From the NCBI GenBank assembly GCA_903871875.1, contig CAIQIR010000060.1, positions 1-64,000 of the forward strand: a stretch of DNA of 64,000 bases. The letters run 5' to 3'. The position numbers were made by a program, and so were the translations under genes. The notes below the pieces were generated by a model. The model ran no database searches. It was not told where the DNA came from and was given only the letters and a program-made list of their open reading frames with translations. This DNA comes from an uncultured Schlesneria sp. (GTDB taxonomy: Bacteria > Planctomycetota > Planctomycetia > Planctomycetales > Planctomycetaceae). This document shows, in pieces, positions 17,533-27,237 of the stretch (positions within the stretch are counted from its first letter, which is position 1; every line of letters starts with the position of its first letter).

Positions 17533-19497
17533 TCACGGCATTTCGGAAATCAGCGAATCTTGCAGAAACGGTACAAGTACCTGCCTGGCACCTTTGACCG
17601 TCAGATGTCCGCCGTCGCGATAGAGCACGACGCCTTCGGACTGAACGAGGTAACGCTGTCCAGATGGATCAAGAAATCGAGGTTTGGGATCTAGAATGCG
17701 GCCACCCGCCGCTTCGATTTGATCAATGATCCGCTGATCAATCCCATCAAGAACATTGGTCGGCGAAGGTTTCGTCGAGAGAGTCGCGATGTCACCGGCG
17801 GAGATGGCTCTGTTGGTCAGTGCTTTGGGAATATCGAAGCGATGAATGGGAACATCCATTAAAATCCACGGGCACGACCCCGCCTCGACCAACCGCCGAA
17901 CCGTGGCAACCAAGGCGTGATTGAAGTCCTCAGAATAGTGGCCACGAGCGTCGCCATAACTCAACCAATATCCCACCAGAATCACATGGGGAATGTGATT
18001 CTGTTCGATATATGTCATGACGGAATCGTTGTATTCGATGGTTTCGGTTCTGGATCCTGCAGTGGATTTGTGCCAATTGATGATCGGTGCAGTTCCTTGG
18101 TGCGTGGCCGCTCGCCCGGCAATGCCCTTTTTCTTCAGCAATTGATCGAACGCAGGCAAAGCCGACATGGCATGGCTGTCGCCCCAGACCAGGATCTGTG
18201 GGCTGAGCGATGGGTCGGTGGCTCCCAATTTGATCAGCTTGCCGGCGGCGATGTCTTTGGCGTTCAGATTGATGAGATAGCCTTTGTCCTCCCGCGCGCT
18301 GGCCATTTCGCGAATGTGCGCATCAAACCGATGTGGGAATCCGTGCGCTACGAGACAGACCAGCCCGCTGACAAACACGGTGGCCAGCCCCGTGCCGGCA
18401 TAAGCGAACATCGCTTTTCGAGAGGTACCCAGTTGCCGCGTGCGAAATGGGGTCTCGATGAATCGCCAGGAAAGGATGGCAAAAACGAACCCCAATGCCA
18501 AAGCGATCGCTCGATCCGTGTATGACAATGGCAACAACGCCAGATAGCGTGCATATGCCAAAAACGGCCAGTGCCAGAGGTAGAGTGAATACGAGATCGT
18601 CCCAATGAACACGATCGGGCGTAGCGACAGTGTCCGACCGATCAAGGTATACGGTTTGCCATCTGGGCTTCCATTCGCCCAGATCAGAAGTGCGGTGCCG
18701 CCGCACGGTGGAAGCGCGGACAATCCAGGAAAGGGAGTCAGCTTGGTGTAAGCGAAGGCTGGCACAAGAATCAGGGTCAAGCCGACTAAGGAGGCGATCT
18801 CGCAGAGGCTACGGCGTTTGGTGATCAAAAAATTCGTTGGAATAAACGCGATCAGCGATCCGAGCAAGAGTTCCCATGCACGGGTGGGCAGCAAATAAAA
18901 GGCGGCCCACGGATGGTGTTCGACTCCGTAGATACTGGCCCCTAAACTGATTGCTAATGCGAGTATCAGGGTCCAGCAAAGCGTCGTTCGGCGGCGAAAG
19001 AACGGAAGTTGAAAAATCGCCCAAAAGAAAAACGGTGCGATCAGATAAAACTGCTCTTCGACCGCCAGGGACCAGGTTTGCAACAGCGGTTTCTCGTCAG
19101 CCGCGCCGGTGAAATAACCCGAATTGCGCCAGTAGTGAAAATTGGCGGCAAAGACCGCCTGCGAGGCTGTGGCCTGACCCAGATTTTCAAAATCGGTCGG
19201 CAACAACAGAAACCAGCCGGCGATCACCGTTGCGAGCGTGAGAACGATCAACGCGGGTGCGATACGGCGCATCCGCCGTTCCCAGAAATTTGCGAACGTG
19301 AACCGTCCACTTTCCAGATCTCGCCAGATCAACGAAGTGATCAAAAATCCGGAAATGACAAAAAAGACATCCACCCCGATATAGCCGCCGGAGCAGCCGA
19401 AATCGGCGTGAAACAACAGGACAAGTCCCACAGCAATCGCGCGCAGTCCGTCGATGTCGTGGCGATAACGCAGGTCGTCGATCAGATTTTGTGACAT
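17533..19497 (-). CDS. AT3-SGNH acyltransferase (OafA-like), copy 1
   Basis: 654 residues. Residues 10-385 are the AT3 membrane domain: IDGLRAIAVG, LFHA with His30, FFVISGFLIT, RRMRRIAPAL and TWSLAVEEQFY. After a last helix the periplasmic SGNH hydrolase-like domain begins; GDSH at 439-442 gives the nucleophile Ser, and DGGHLT near 635 provides the Asp/His pair. This arrangement is known from OafA O-antigen acetylases, where the SGNH domain passes the acyl group to the sugar. It is closely similar along its whole length to the protein at 32183-34132, so the two are paralogues. Confidence 0.92.
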   Translation of the reverse strand: MSQNLIDDLRYRHDIDGLRAIAVGLVLLFHADFGCSGGYIGVDVFFVISGFLITSLIWRDLESGRFTFANFWERRMRRIAPALIVLTLATVIAGWFLLLPTDFENLGQATASQAVFAANFHYWRNSGYFTGAADEKPLLQTWSLAVEEQFYLIAPFFFWAIFQLPFFRRRTTLCWTLILALAISLGASIYGVEHHPWAAFYLLPTRAWELLLGSLIAFIPTNFLITKRRSLCEIASLVGLTLILVPAFAYTKLTPFPGLSALPPCGGTALLIWANGSPDGKPYTLIGRTLSLRPIVFIGTISYSLYLWHWPFLAYARYLALLPLSYTDRAIALALGFVFAILSWRFIETPFRTRQLGTSRKAMFAYAGTGLATVFVSGLVCLVAHGFPHRFDAHIREMASAREDKGYLINLNAKDIAAGKLIKLGATDPSLSPQILVWGDSHAMSALPAFDQLLKKKGIAGRAATHQGTAPIINWHKSTAGSRTETIEYNDSVMTYIEQNHIPHVILVGYWLSYGDARGHYSEDFNHALVATVRRLVEAGSCPWILMDVPIHRFDIPKALTNRAISAGDIATLSTKPSPTNVLDGIDQRIIDQIEAAGGRILDPKPRFLDPSGQRYLVQSEGVVLYRDGGHLTVKGARQVLVPFLQDSLISEMP

Positions 19498-19532
19498 GAT
19501 GAATTCAGGGAATCAGAGGTAGTCTATGCTGG

Positions 19533-21308
19533 TCAGACGCCGCTGCTGATTCGTTTTCGATATTGCTCCGGAAAGTCTGTCCGGTGGCGATTGATAAGAT
19601 GAGAACCCAGGACCAGCACATCCATGTCAGTCCGCAGGAAGCAACTGATTGCTTCCGCCGGAGTCCGAACGATCGGTTCGTTTTCATTCAATGACGTATT
19701 GAGGACGATCGGAACGCCTGTCTTTTCATGAAACCGGGAAATCAACGCGTGATAACGCGGGTTTGTGCGTTTGGAAACGGTTTGCAATCGGCCGCTGCCA
19801 TCGACGTGGGTGACGGCGGGAATCTGGGCGTGTCGATCCGGCCGAATCGGGAAGACTTTTTCCATATACGGAGTGGCTTCGTTGATCTCGAACCAATCGC
19901 TGACATGCTCTTCCAAAATACTGGGGGCGAACGGTCGAAACTTTTCTCGGAACTTAATCCTCAAGTTGATGATGTCACGCATATCCGTCCGCCGAGGATC
20001 GGCCAGCAGCGTGCGATTGCCCAACGCGCGAGCCCCGAATTCCATTCGGCCCTGGAACCATCCGATCACTTTTCCATCGATCATCAGGTCGGTCGTCTGG
20101 TTGAACAGAGCTTCGTCATCCAGAGTGTCCCAGGGCAATCCCGCTGCACGAATGGCGGTGACACAATCGTCCTCGGTACTTTCGCAGCCCCAATAAGCAT
20201 GGTCTTGAATGAACGTCCGCGGATTTCCCAGTACTCGATTCCAAACGTAAAACGCTGCACCAAATGAAGTGCCGTTGTCGGCGGCGCCAGCAGGGACGTA
20301 GACATTTTTGAAATCGGTTAGAGAGGTAATCTTTCCATTGGCGACGGAATTCATCGCCACACCGCCGGTCATGCAAACATTTTGACTACCAGTGGCGCGC
20401 TGCAAGCGATTCAGCAGATGCAGAATGATCTCTTCGACGACGACCTGTAGCGACTTCGCGATATTGTCATGACGCGAGGTCATTGGACTTTTCTTGTCGC
20501 GGGCCGGTCCCAGGTCTTGTTCCAGCTTTTGGCTGTAGAACGGCGTCACCATGGGGGCTCCGTCGTTCCACACCATCTGAATGCCTTTTTTATGGTGGGT
20601 AAAGTAGTCCAGATTGAGCTCGAACGTATCGCCTTTGGGGTAAATCATCTTTCGAAAGAAGTCGGCGAATTCCGGTTGACCATAGGGAGCCAGTCCCATG
20701 ACTTTGTATTCGTCGCCGTAGTGCGGGAATCCCAGGTACATGGTCAGGGCGGTGTAGAGAAACCCGATCGAATGCGGGTAATAAACCCGATTCAATTCCT
20801 GCCAATTCAACCCCTTGGCATGTGCGGTTAACGTACTGGTGAAATCGCCCATACCGTCGACAGAAAGCACGGACGCTTCTTCAAACGGAGAGATCAAAAA
20901 CCCCGCTGCGACGTGTGTCTGGTGGTGTTCGATGCGATGGAATTGGGCACGGACAGCCGATCTGTTCAGTCCGACCGCATTGGCATATTGCTCTTCGAGG
21001 CCAAGTGTCTTTCCTTGACGCTTTAAGCGATCGAGAATTGCTGACGGTGCGGGCCAGTGCGTCGCCACGAAACCAATCCGTTTCCAAATGTTCGCTTTGG
21101 GGTTGAACGAAATTGCCACGTGGTCGACATCGGAGGGCGACAACCCCGCGTCCTGCAGGCACCATCGGATCGATTCCGCGGGGAACCCGGCCCAGTGCTT
21201 GACGCGATTGAAGCGTTCTTCTTCCACTGCGGAAACGAGTTTTCCGTCGACGACCAATGCGGCCGATGCGTCACCGTGAAAGGCATTGATACCAAGTATG
21301 ACTGTCAT
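19533..21308 (-). CDS. Carbamoyltransferase (NodU/CmcH/TobZ family)
   Basis: 591 residues from ATG 21308, which begins at the conserved ILGINAFHGDASA (His11, Asp13). The N-terminal Kae1-like domain includes EHHQTHVAAGF (His128, His129, His132) and DGMGDF (Asp151). These belong to the O-carbamoyl-transfer and carbamoyl-phosphate/ATP sites of TobZ-type enzymes. The C-terminal YrdC-like part has MTGGVAMNSVANGK, GAADNGTSFGAAF, FGARALGNRTLLADPR and NTSLNENEPIV. The family transfers carbamoyl from carbamoyl-phosphate via carbamoyl-AMP to a sugar hydroxyl. In this locus it most likely decorates the polysaccharide. No strong ribosome site is seen. Confidence 0.92.
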   Translation of the reverse strand: MTVILGINAFHGDASAALVVDGKLVSAVEEERFNRVKHWAGFPAESIRWCLQDAGLSPSDVDHVAISFNPKANIWKRIGFVATHWPAPSAILDRLKRQGKTLGLEEQYANAVGLNRSAVRAQFHRIEHHQTHVAAGFLISPFEEASVLSVDGMGDFTSTLTAHAKGLNWQELNRVYYPHSIGFLYTALTMYLGFPHYGDEYKVMGLAPYGQPEFADFFRKMIYPKGDTFELNLDYFTHHKKGIQMVWNDGAPMVTPFYSQKLEQDLGPARDKKSPMTSRHDNIAKSLQVVVEEIILHLLNRLQRATGSQNVCMTGGVAMNSVANGKITSLTDFKNVYVPAGAADNGTSFGAAFYVWNRVLGNPRTFIQDHAYWGCESTEDDCVTAIRAAGLPWDTLDDEALFNQTTDLMIDGKVIGWFQGRMEFGARALGNRTLLADPRRTDMRDIINLRIKFREKFRPFAPSILEEHVSDWFEINEATPYMEKVFPIRPDRHAQIPAVTHVDGSGRLQTVSKRTNPRYHALISRFHEKTGVPIVLNTSLNENEPIVRTPAEAISCFLRTDMDVLVLGSHLINRHRTDFPEQYRKRISSGV

Positions 21309-21374
21309 ATTTTGATGTTGTTTCAAGTCGTAAGTAAAAAAGGGCATCCATGGCCATCAAATGATTCCGCCGAA

Positions 21375-22487
21375 CTAGTTCGGTAGGGAAACCAGAGATG
21401 TTCGTTCCATGACTTTCCTGTACAAAGAGGAAAAATCGGTAGCGACGTCTTTCCAACTGAAGGCATTCCTCGCCATTTCCAGGCCGCGAGCTCCCATCTC
21501 CTGCAGGGTCGTGCTGTTTAAGCTGGTCGCTTCACGCAAGGCATGGGCAATGGCAGTCGAATCGACATCAACCCACCAGCCACATTGATGGTCAATCAGT
21601 GATGACCAGGGTGTGCCTTTGGTCGTTAAGACCGGAACTCCATATGACAACGCTTCACCGATCGCCATACCAAAGTTTTCGGTGTGACTTGGCAGGATAA
21701 ACAGGTCGGCTTCGCGATATGCGGCCGCTTTCGATTCGCCTTCCAGCGGGCCCTCGAAAGCGATTATGTTGGCCAATCCCTGTTCGTGAATCAAACGTTC
21801 CACTTGGGCCTGGTGCCCTGCTTCGTCGGGGCCTACTAGCCGCAACTTCCAACCACTGGGACGAACTTTTGCCCAGGCTTCCACCAGCAGCGGCAATCCC
21901 TTTACCGGGTAGATCCTTCCTACAAACAAGGCGGTCCGAATCGAGTTGGCAGGTCGGATGGTGGGAGATTGTTCGACCGCATGAGGAATATCCAGCCCAT
22001 TGGGAATAACGACAATCGGCACTCGCAGTCGCTGCCGCTGGATGCTTTGTTCCTCGGTGGTCGACGTCGCATGGTGCCAAGCGGCACGGATCAGGTCTTG
22101 TCGCTGGTAGACGTACCACGCAACACGTTTTTTCAACCATTTGTGCCGAAGAGCCCACGGCTCCAGCATGCCTCGCAGACTCAGGATTCGTGGGACAGAC
22201 CGTTGCAGGCAAACGGTAGCAATTTGATGGTTGTGAGGTAGCCAAATTCCATTGTCATGAACGACGTCGAACTTTCCGAAATCGTCGAAAACTCGATTCA
22301 GTGGGCCGGCCGATCGTTCGACAGAGGAACCTGTCGGCAAAAATGGAGTGGTTTCCGCCGACCCGTCGGGTGCCCAAATGACGACATCGACCCCTTGTTC
22401 CGTCAGCTTTTGCGCCAACCCACTGACAGACCGTGCCGGCCCCCCGTAAGCGGGCAGCAAACTGGCGACGGTTAACAGGACTTTCAT
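21375..22487 (-). CDS. Family 4 glycosyltransferase
   Basis: 370 residues with the GT-B fold. The N-terminal glycine-rich loop is in PAYGGPARSVSGLA. The C-terminal nucleotide-sugar domain has FVGRIYPVKG and the EX7E motif in HTENFGMAIGEALSYG. The donor and acceptor are not known. The start ATG overlaps the stop of the upstream amidotransferase gene by four bases (ATGA), so the two are translationally coupled. Confidence 0.88.
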   Translation of the reverse strand: MKVLLTVASLLPAYGGPARSVSGLAQKLTEQGVDVVIWAPDGSAETTPFLPTGSSVERSAGPLNRVFDDFGKFDVVHDNGIWLPHNHQIATVCLQRSVPRILSLRGMLEPWALRHKWLKKRVAWYVYQRQDLIRAAWHHATSTTEEQSIQRQRLRVPIVVIPNGLDIPHAVEQSPTIRPANSIRTALFVGRIYPVKGLPLLVEAWAKVRPSGWKLRLVGPDEAGHQAQVERLIHEQGLANIIAFEGPLEGESKAAAYREADLFILPSHTENFGMAIGEALSYGVPVLTTKGTPWSSLIDHQCGWWVDVDSTAIAHALREATSLNSTTLQEMGARGLEMARNAFSWKDVATDFSSLYRKVMERTSLVSLPN

Positions 22488-24286
22488 CGAGACACAACTT
22501 CGTGACGGGCCGGGATTGATTGCAGGCGATTCATGACAGTGGCGACGGCCCAGCGCCGATACCAGGTCACAAGTGGGATCTCGGACGATTTTTCGGCGGT
22601 CGACAGCAAGTCGCCAAATCCGTCATTCATCCATTTTTGAAACGGGAATCGAAATCCTCGTTTCGGTTGCTCGCGAACCCAGATTGGGATTTCGGGGACG
22701 GATTCCAATAATAACTGCTTGCCCTGTCGCAAACGAATCGCTGCCGGAATTGTGGCGACTGCGTCAAACAGGCGAGTATCGACGAAGGGGACTCGCAGTT
22801 CCAGTCCTTGAGCCATGCTGAAGACATCGCTGTCTCTGAGCAACTGATTGCGCATGTAGCGAGTCATCTCCAGGAAGCTGACGACATTCGTGCGATTAAC
22901 GTCTGGTTCATTCCAGTTCGGGGCAGACGGCAACTGGCCGACCAGTTGCTTTACCAGCCGTTTGGCCTCGGTCGGAGTGAAATACCCTCGTAATGCGTGG
23001 TAGGCGGAAATTGTTTTTCCGTTTCCTTCGAGAAACGCCGCTAGTCGACCAAATCGAGGGCTGTGGGTGACTTTTCTCAGGCATCCTCCGAGCAGTCGAC
23101 CAGTACCCAGCGTCGCCTGATGCGCCCATTTCAGCCGAGCCAACTGTCGAAAGCTGTCGTATCCCGCGAACAGTTCGTCGCCGCCCAGTCCCGACAAGAC
23201 CACTTTCACGCCGGCGCGTCGCGCCAATTTACTCACGCACCACGTATTGAAGCCGTCGGTGGTGGGTTGGTCCATCGCCGCCAGATACGGTCCTACCTCT
23301 GCCGCGCCTTCTACCGACGTCATTTTCCACTGCGTATGATTCGTTTGAAAACGCTCAACGGTTCGGGAAATCACTGGCGATTCGTCGAATTCCGCCTCGT
23401 CAAACGAGATGGAAAAGGTTCGCAGGTCTGCGTTGTTTCCGAGAAGTTCCCGCGACAGTGCGACAATTGCCGTCGAGTCAATGCCGCCGCTCAGAAAGAT
23501 CCCAATCGGAACGTCGCTGACCAGATGACGATTTACCGATTCCAGCAGCGCAGTTCGCGTGAAGGCCACCGGGTCTTTTGTGAAAGCGAGGCTCTCGAAT
23601 CGAGGTGTATACCATTGACGGATTGCGGCCTGCCCGTCTTGCCATTCCAAATACGATCCAGCAGGCAACTGACGAATCTCGTGAACCAGCGTTGCGGGTT
23701 CTTGAAAGCTACCCCATAACAAGAAGTCTTGTATGGCATCTGGATCGGGCCGTTGTTCGGCAACAACGGATTGAATCGCACGAAATTCCGAGGCAAACAG
23801 CAGTCGATTGGATTGAATAGCGTAATAAAGTGGTTTGATTCCCAAGCCGTCACGACACAGGATCGCTTGCCCCGTGCAAGGGTTCCAGAAGGCGAAGGCA
23901 AACATGCCCGCCAGTTTGGGCAAGGCGGCCGTGCCCTCGCGAACAAGCAGTCGTAGCAGCACTTCCGTGTCAGAGTGACTGGAAAAGGTTTCTCCTTTTC
24001 CTTCGAGTTCGGCTCGCAACTCGCGAAAGTTATAGATCTCTCCATTAAAAACTAAACGATATTGCGTTGGTTCGGTTCCGACGGTGTCCGTGACCGAATA
24101 GACCATCGGCTGTGTCCCGGCTGCGGAGAGGTCCAGAATTGACAGGCGCGTATGCACCATTCCGGCCTGACCGTTGGGATCTTCCCACTGGCCAAAGCCG
24201 TCGGGGCCGCGATGAGCGAGTGATTGTCCCAGCCCTTCCAGGCTGATGGCATCGCCCTCACCAAACCATCCGCCGATTCCGCACAT
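22484..24286 (-). CDS. asnB: Asparagine synthase-type glutamine amidotransferase
   Basis: 600 residues. The N-terminal class II glutaminase begins with the processed nucleophile MCGIGG and has AHRGPDG (25-31) and NGEIYN (81-86). The C-terminal synthetase domain has the PP-loop SGGIDS at 266-271 and the later GLGGDELFAGYD. It activates a carboxylate with ATP and amidates it with glutamine-derived ammonia. AsnB relatives inside O-antigen loci often amidate uronic acids rather than aspartate, and this window also makes UDP-glucuronate; that role is an inference. It is coupled to the following glycosyltransferase by an ATGA overlap. Confidence 0.9.
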   Translation of the reverse strand: MCGIGGWFGEGDAISLEGLGQSLAHRGPDGFGQWEDPNGQAGMVHTRLSILDLSAAGTQPMVYSVTDTVGTEPTQYRLVFNGEIYNFRELRAELEGKGETFSSHSDTEVLLRLLVREGTAALPKLAGMFAFAFWNPCTGQAILCRDGLGIKPLYYAIQSNRLLFASEFRAIQSVVAEQRPDPDAIQDFLLWGSFQEPATLVHEIRQLPAGSYLEWQDGQAAIRQWYTPRFESLAFTKDPVAFTRTALLESVNRHLVSDVPIGIFLSGGIDSTAIVALSRELLGNNADLRTFSISFDEAEFDESPVISRTVERFQTNHTQWKMTSVEGAAEVGPYLAAMDQPTTDGFNTWCVSKLARRAGVKVVLSGLGGDELFAGYDSFRQLARLKWAHQATLGTGRLLGGCLRKVTHSPRFGRLAAFLEGNGKTISAYHALRGYFTPTEAKRLVKQLVGQLPSAPNWNEPDVNRTNVVSFLEMTRYMRNQLLRDSDVFSMAQGLELRVPFVDTRLFDAVATIPAAIRLRQGKQLLLESVPEIPIWVREQPKRGFRFPFQKWMNDGFGDLLSTAEKSSEIPLVTWYRRWAVATVMNRLQSIPARHEVVSR

Positions 24287-24343
24287 GATGCCGTACCTGG
24301 TCCCAACTGAAGAGCATGAAGACTATTTGGTTTTTTCCGCGAC

Positions 24344-25897
24344 TCAATCTGGTTTCGAGGTCGCTCCGACCTGTCCAGCGCGGCGAGGGCGTGTCAACAC
24401 CCGCGAAATAACCAGCGTGACGAACAGGGCCTTGATCGTGTAGTTCGAGATTTCGAACAATCCCGATTCGCTCATCACGGCCCAGTGCAGGACGTAGGGA
24501 ATAAAGGCTGCCAAGAGGTAGTTCTTTTCTGTCCGGGAAGTCAGCCAGTGAAAAATCCATCCCAGTAGAAGCCCATACACGCCGCAACCAACGATCCCGT
24601 AGGTATAGCCAAAATTCGCGTACATCTCGCCGACAAACCCGAGATTCATACTGGTGCGGTCATTCAGTTTGATCCCCGTGTATTTCGGGAAATTGTGCTT
24701 CCCACCGGCCATCGTTTTATTTGGGAACAAGGCGCGTGGAATCAGGGAATCGACAATTGCCCGCTCGACGGTCTCGCCAGCGGCGTAGGGCACACGCGCG
24801 GGAACGGTTGCCATGACCCGTTCCACGATCCAGGATTGGTTGTAGCGAACCACAGTATCACGATAGAAAGTGGGCTCGACATTGAACGTGATCACGTTCA
24901 CAAGACTTTCCCCGATCATCAGTGGCAGAATGATCGGTTTTGTATAACGTGAAACGCTGATGTTGAACCCGAAAACGTTGACATTTTCGTTGCCGCCGGC
25001 CCAGGCAATGTCTCGGAATTTCCATTTGGCATGTTGTGCGCAAGGAAGTAGCAACATGCCAACTGTGGCCATCAGGAGGATTCGTTGACGTGAGACGCGG
25101 AATCGTTGAAACACGAGCGCGACGATGGCGACGGCCCACAGGATCAGGTCGAGCAAAAATCCGGTCATCGATGAGGAAATGATTTCGAGTGCGGCCAGTA
25201 CGAACAGTCGCCACTTCCAGCCCGGTTTCGCTGCCAGCACCCATCCCATAATGCCGACAAATCGCAAATGTGCGATCAACAGCAGGATGAAGGCGACACT
25301 GTCGGGTGGCTTTAGAAACAGCAGGCCGAACGAAATCAATACCCCCATGACGATGAACCCATCCAGGATGGGTTGGATTTTTGCGTGTTCGCGCGGGTCG
25401 ACATCAGGGGCCGTCATCGGCTTCAAATTCCACAGACCTGCCATCCAACCGCAACTGGTAGCGAGGACCGCCGGTACCGCAAAATCGAAGTACAATGCCG
25501 GGTCTTGTTTCAGGTTATACAAGTCGAATTGCGAGGGATAATACAACGCGATCAATGGGCCGAAGACGTAGAAAATCGTCGAGGAAAATACGGCCATCTG
25601 AGGTAAAGGCAAGCAATAACGGCTGGTGTTTGCCATGTGGATAAACGCGAAGGTTGCGATAAAGAAACCGCCGCCAATCCAGAGCGAAATCTCCCTGTAA
25701 TAAGGCAGAAACACGATGGCGACGGCCAGCGAACCGATGCACGCGAACATCCACTGTTCGGGGTCCAGAAACAGCGTTCGCTGCACGGTTCGCGGGGCGG
25801 GTCGCATGGTTTTTCCAACCGTTAATTCGCGATGGTCGCGCGAATCGCGAAAACGGCTGTCATTTGATGGTCGTGAATTGGCCAAAGAAAAATCCAT
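24344..25897 (-). CDS. Multi-pass membrane protein, probable O-antigen/capsule polymerase-like
   Basis: 517 residues with many hydrophobic segments (for example about residues 52-95, 120-150, 180-215, 235-290 and 440-500) and one large loop around 330-420. No enzymatic motif is recognisable, as expected for Wzy-type polymerases, whose sequences vary widely. Residues GYTYGIVGCGVYGLLLGW near 440 resemble the C-terminal segment of O-antigen polymerases. The first 30 residues are hydrophilic and Ser/Arg rich, and Met31 is another possible start. A flippase function seems less likely because of the large loop. Confidence 0.5.
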   Translation of the reverse strand: MDFSLANSRPSNDSRFRDSRDHRELTVGKTMRPAPRTVQRTLFLDPEQWMFACIGSLAVAIVFLPYYREISLWIGGGFFIATFAFIHMANTSRYCLPLPQMAVFSSTIFYVFGPLIALYYPSQFDLYNLKQDPALYFDFAVPAVLATSCGWMAGLWNLKPMTAPDVDPREHAKIQPILDGFIVMGVLISFGLLFLKPPDSVAFILLLIAHLRFVGIMGWVLAAKPGWKWRLFVLAALEIISSSMTGFLLDLILWAVAIVALVFQRFRVSRQRILLMATVGMLLLPCAQHAKWKFRDIAWAGGNENVNVFGFNISVSRYTKPIILPLMIGESLVNVITFNVEPTFYRDTVVRYNQSWIVERVMATVPARVPYAAGETVERAIVDSLIPRALFPNKTMAGGKHNFPKYTGIKLNDRTSMNLGFVGEMYANFGYTYGIVGCGVYGLLLGWIFHWLTSRTEKNYLLAAFIPYVLHWAVMSESGLFEISNYTIKALFVTLVISRVLTRPRRAGQVGATSKPD

Positions 25898-26058
25898 GCT
25901 GCCACAAACGAAATGACTCGTCTATGACAAAAAGGCGATGCGGAATGAATAGTTCGTTTTATCGATGACGCTCTGATTGAACGCAAGGATCCCACCGCAA
26001 TCGGTTTCAGCCAATTGCGGCCAATATTAAGGCTGTGCTTCTCGGTTCAAAGTGCTTT

Positions 26059-27237
26059 TCAACAGCCCAGAAATTCTCTTAACACGGGGACGATCCGTTT
26101 ACGAAAAGCGGAAAAGCGAAAATGGTCGCTCCAACGTTGTCGTCCATTTTCACCCAACGCGGCCGACTGATCACGATTCCGAAGAAGTTGAATCAGTCGA
26201 TCCGGTAATTCGTCCGCTCGATTCAGATTGACATTGTATCCGGTAACGCCATCGACGTTGATTTCGGAGCCAGCATCATGGACGGATGCGAGGACGGGAA
26301 TGCCATATCGCATCGCTTCGATGTAGGTCAGTCCGAATCCTTCTCCCCGCCCGGGCATGGCAAATGCCGTCGTTCGTTGCCAGAGTTGTGGCAACTCGTC
26401 TTCCGACACAAATCCCCGAAATTCGATTTGTGCATCGGCGCCCGAATCGGCTGCCAGCTTGCGAAATTCATCCAGACGAGGACCTCGTCCCACAATCGTT
26501 AACACGGCGTCGGGCACCGCCGATAGGACTTTTGGCCAACACGCCATTAATTCCTGATGTCCCTTTAACCCCTCTTCCAGTCGCCCCAGAATCAGCACTC
26601 GGGGCGGCCCATTGTTAATCGGCAGTAGGTCCGGAGCATCGTCAGTTTCCGTCGCCAACCAGCAGCACTTGGCCCGTGCAAACGTCGGATCCCATTCTGA
26701 CGCCCTGGCGATGGTAAACTGCGAATTCGCGATCAGCATCGTGGCCCTTTGCGCGGCTCGCAATCGGTCTGGCCGGGCCCAAGGGCCCGGCCACGCCTCG
26801 ATCCCATGTACAAAGCAGGTGTACGGTCGATGCATCAGTCGCGGTAGACCACCGTGGGCGCGAGCCATTCCAAGGAAGTCATAAAAAAAATGTGAGTGAT
26901 CAAGGCCTGCGCGATTAACGGCGAGCAGATATCGCCATTTAGACAACCCGGCGCAGGACACCCGCCCGCTCCCAATGCCATGATGCGTTTGATCCCGATA
27001 AACGGCAGCATCTGTTTCGATCGACAAACCGGTCGGAGGATCGGCGAGTGTGCGATAGATCAATCGACCGACACGAGCAATTCCCCCCTGCGAAAGATCC
27101 AACGAATCGAAACCGCAAAAAAGTCGTTTGGCGTTGATTTTGTCTGTTGTCCCTGAGTCTGTTTGGAGTATCTGATTGGCGATGTTGTGACGGATCGACC
27201 CGATGTGACGAAGTATTCGAACGATCACTCGTGACAA
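26059..27237 (-). CDS. Family 4 glycosyltransferase
   Basis: 392 residues. The glycine-rich loop LSQGGIARVGRL lies near residue 50. The C-terminal half has VLILGRLEEGLKG, the acidic loop EFRGFVSEDELPQLW and the EX7E motif in GEGFGLTYIEAMRYG. The frame opens at TTG 27237, immediately after the stop of the upstream glycosyltransferase. The true start may be there or slightly downstream, but the 0-bp spacing argues for coupled translation. The sugar transferred is unknown. Confidence 0.87.
   Translation of the reverse strand: MSRVIVRILRHIGSIRHNIANQILQTDSGTTDKINAKRLFCGFDSLDLSQGGIARVGRLIYRTLADPPTGLSIETDAAVYRDQTHHGIGSGRVSCAGLSKWRYLLAVNRAGLDHSHFFYDFLGMARAHGGLPRLMHRPYTCFVHGIEAWPGPWARPDRLRAAQRATMLIANSQFTIARASEWDPTFARAKCCWLATETDDAPDLLPINNGPPRVLILGRLEEGLKGHQELMACWPKVLSAVPDAVLTIVGRGPRLDEFRKLAADSGADAQIEFRGFVSEDELPQLWQRTTAFAMPGRGEGFGLTYIEAMRYGIPVLASVHDAGSEINVDGVTGYNVNLNRADELPDRLIQLLRNRDQSAALGENGRQRWSDHFRFSAFRKRIVPVLREFLGC

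Noticed and set aside
17917-18525. 202-codon open frame on the plus strand
   Set aside because: Antisense to the SGNH part of an acyltransferase; composition only.
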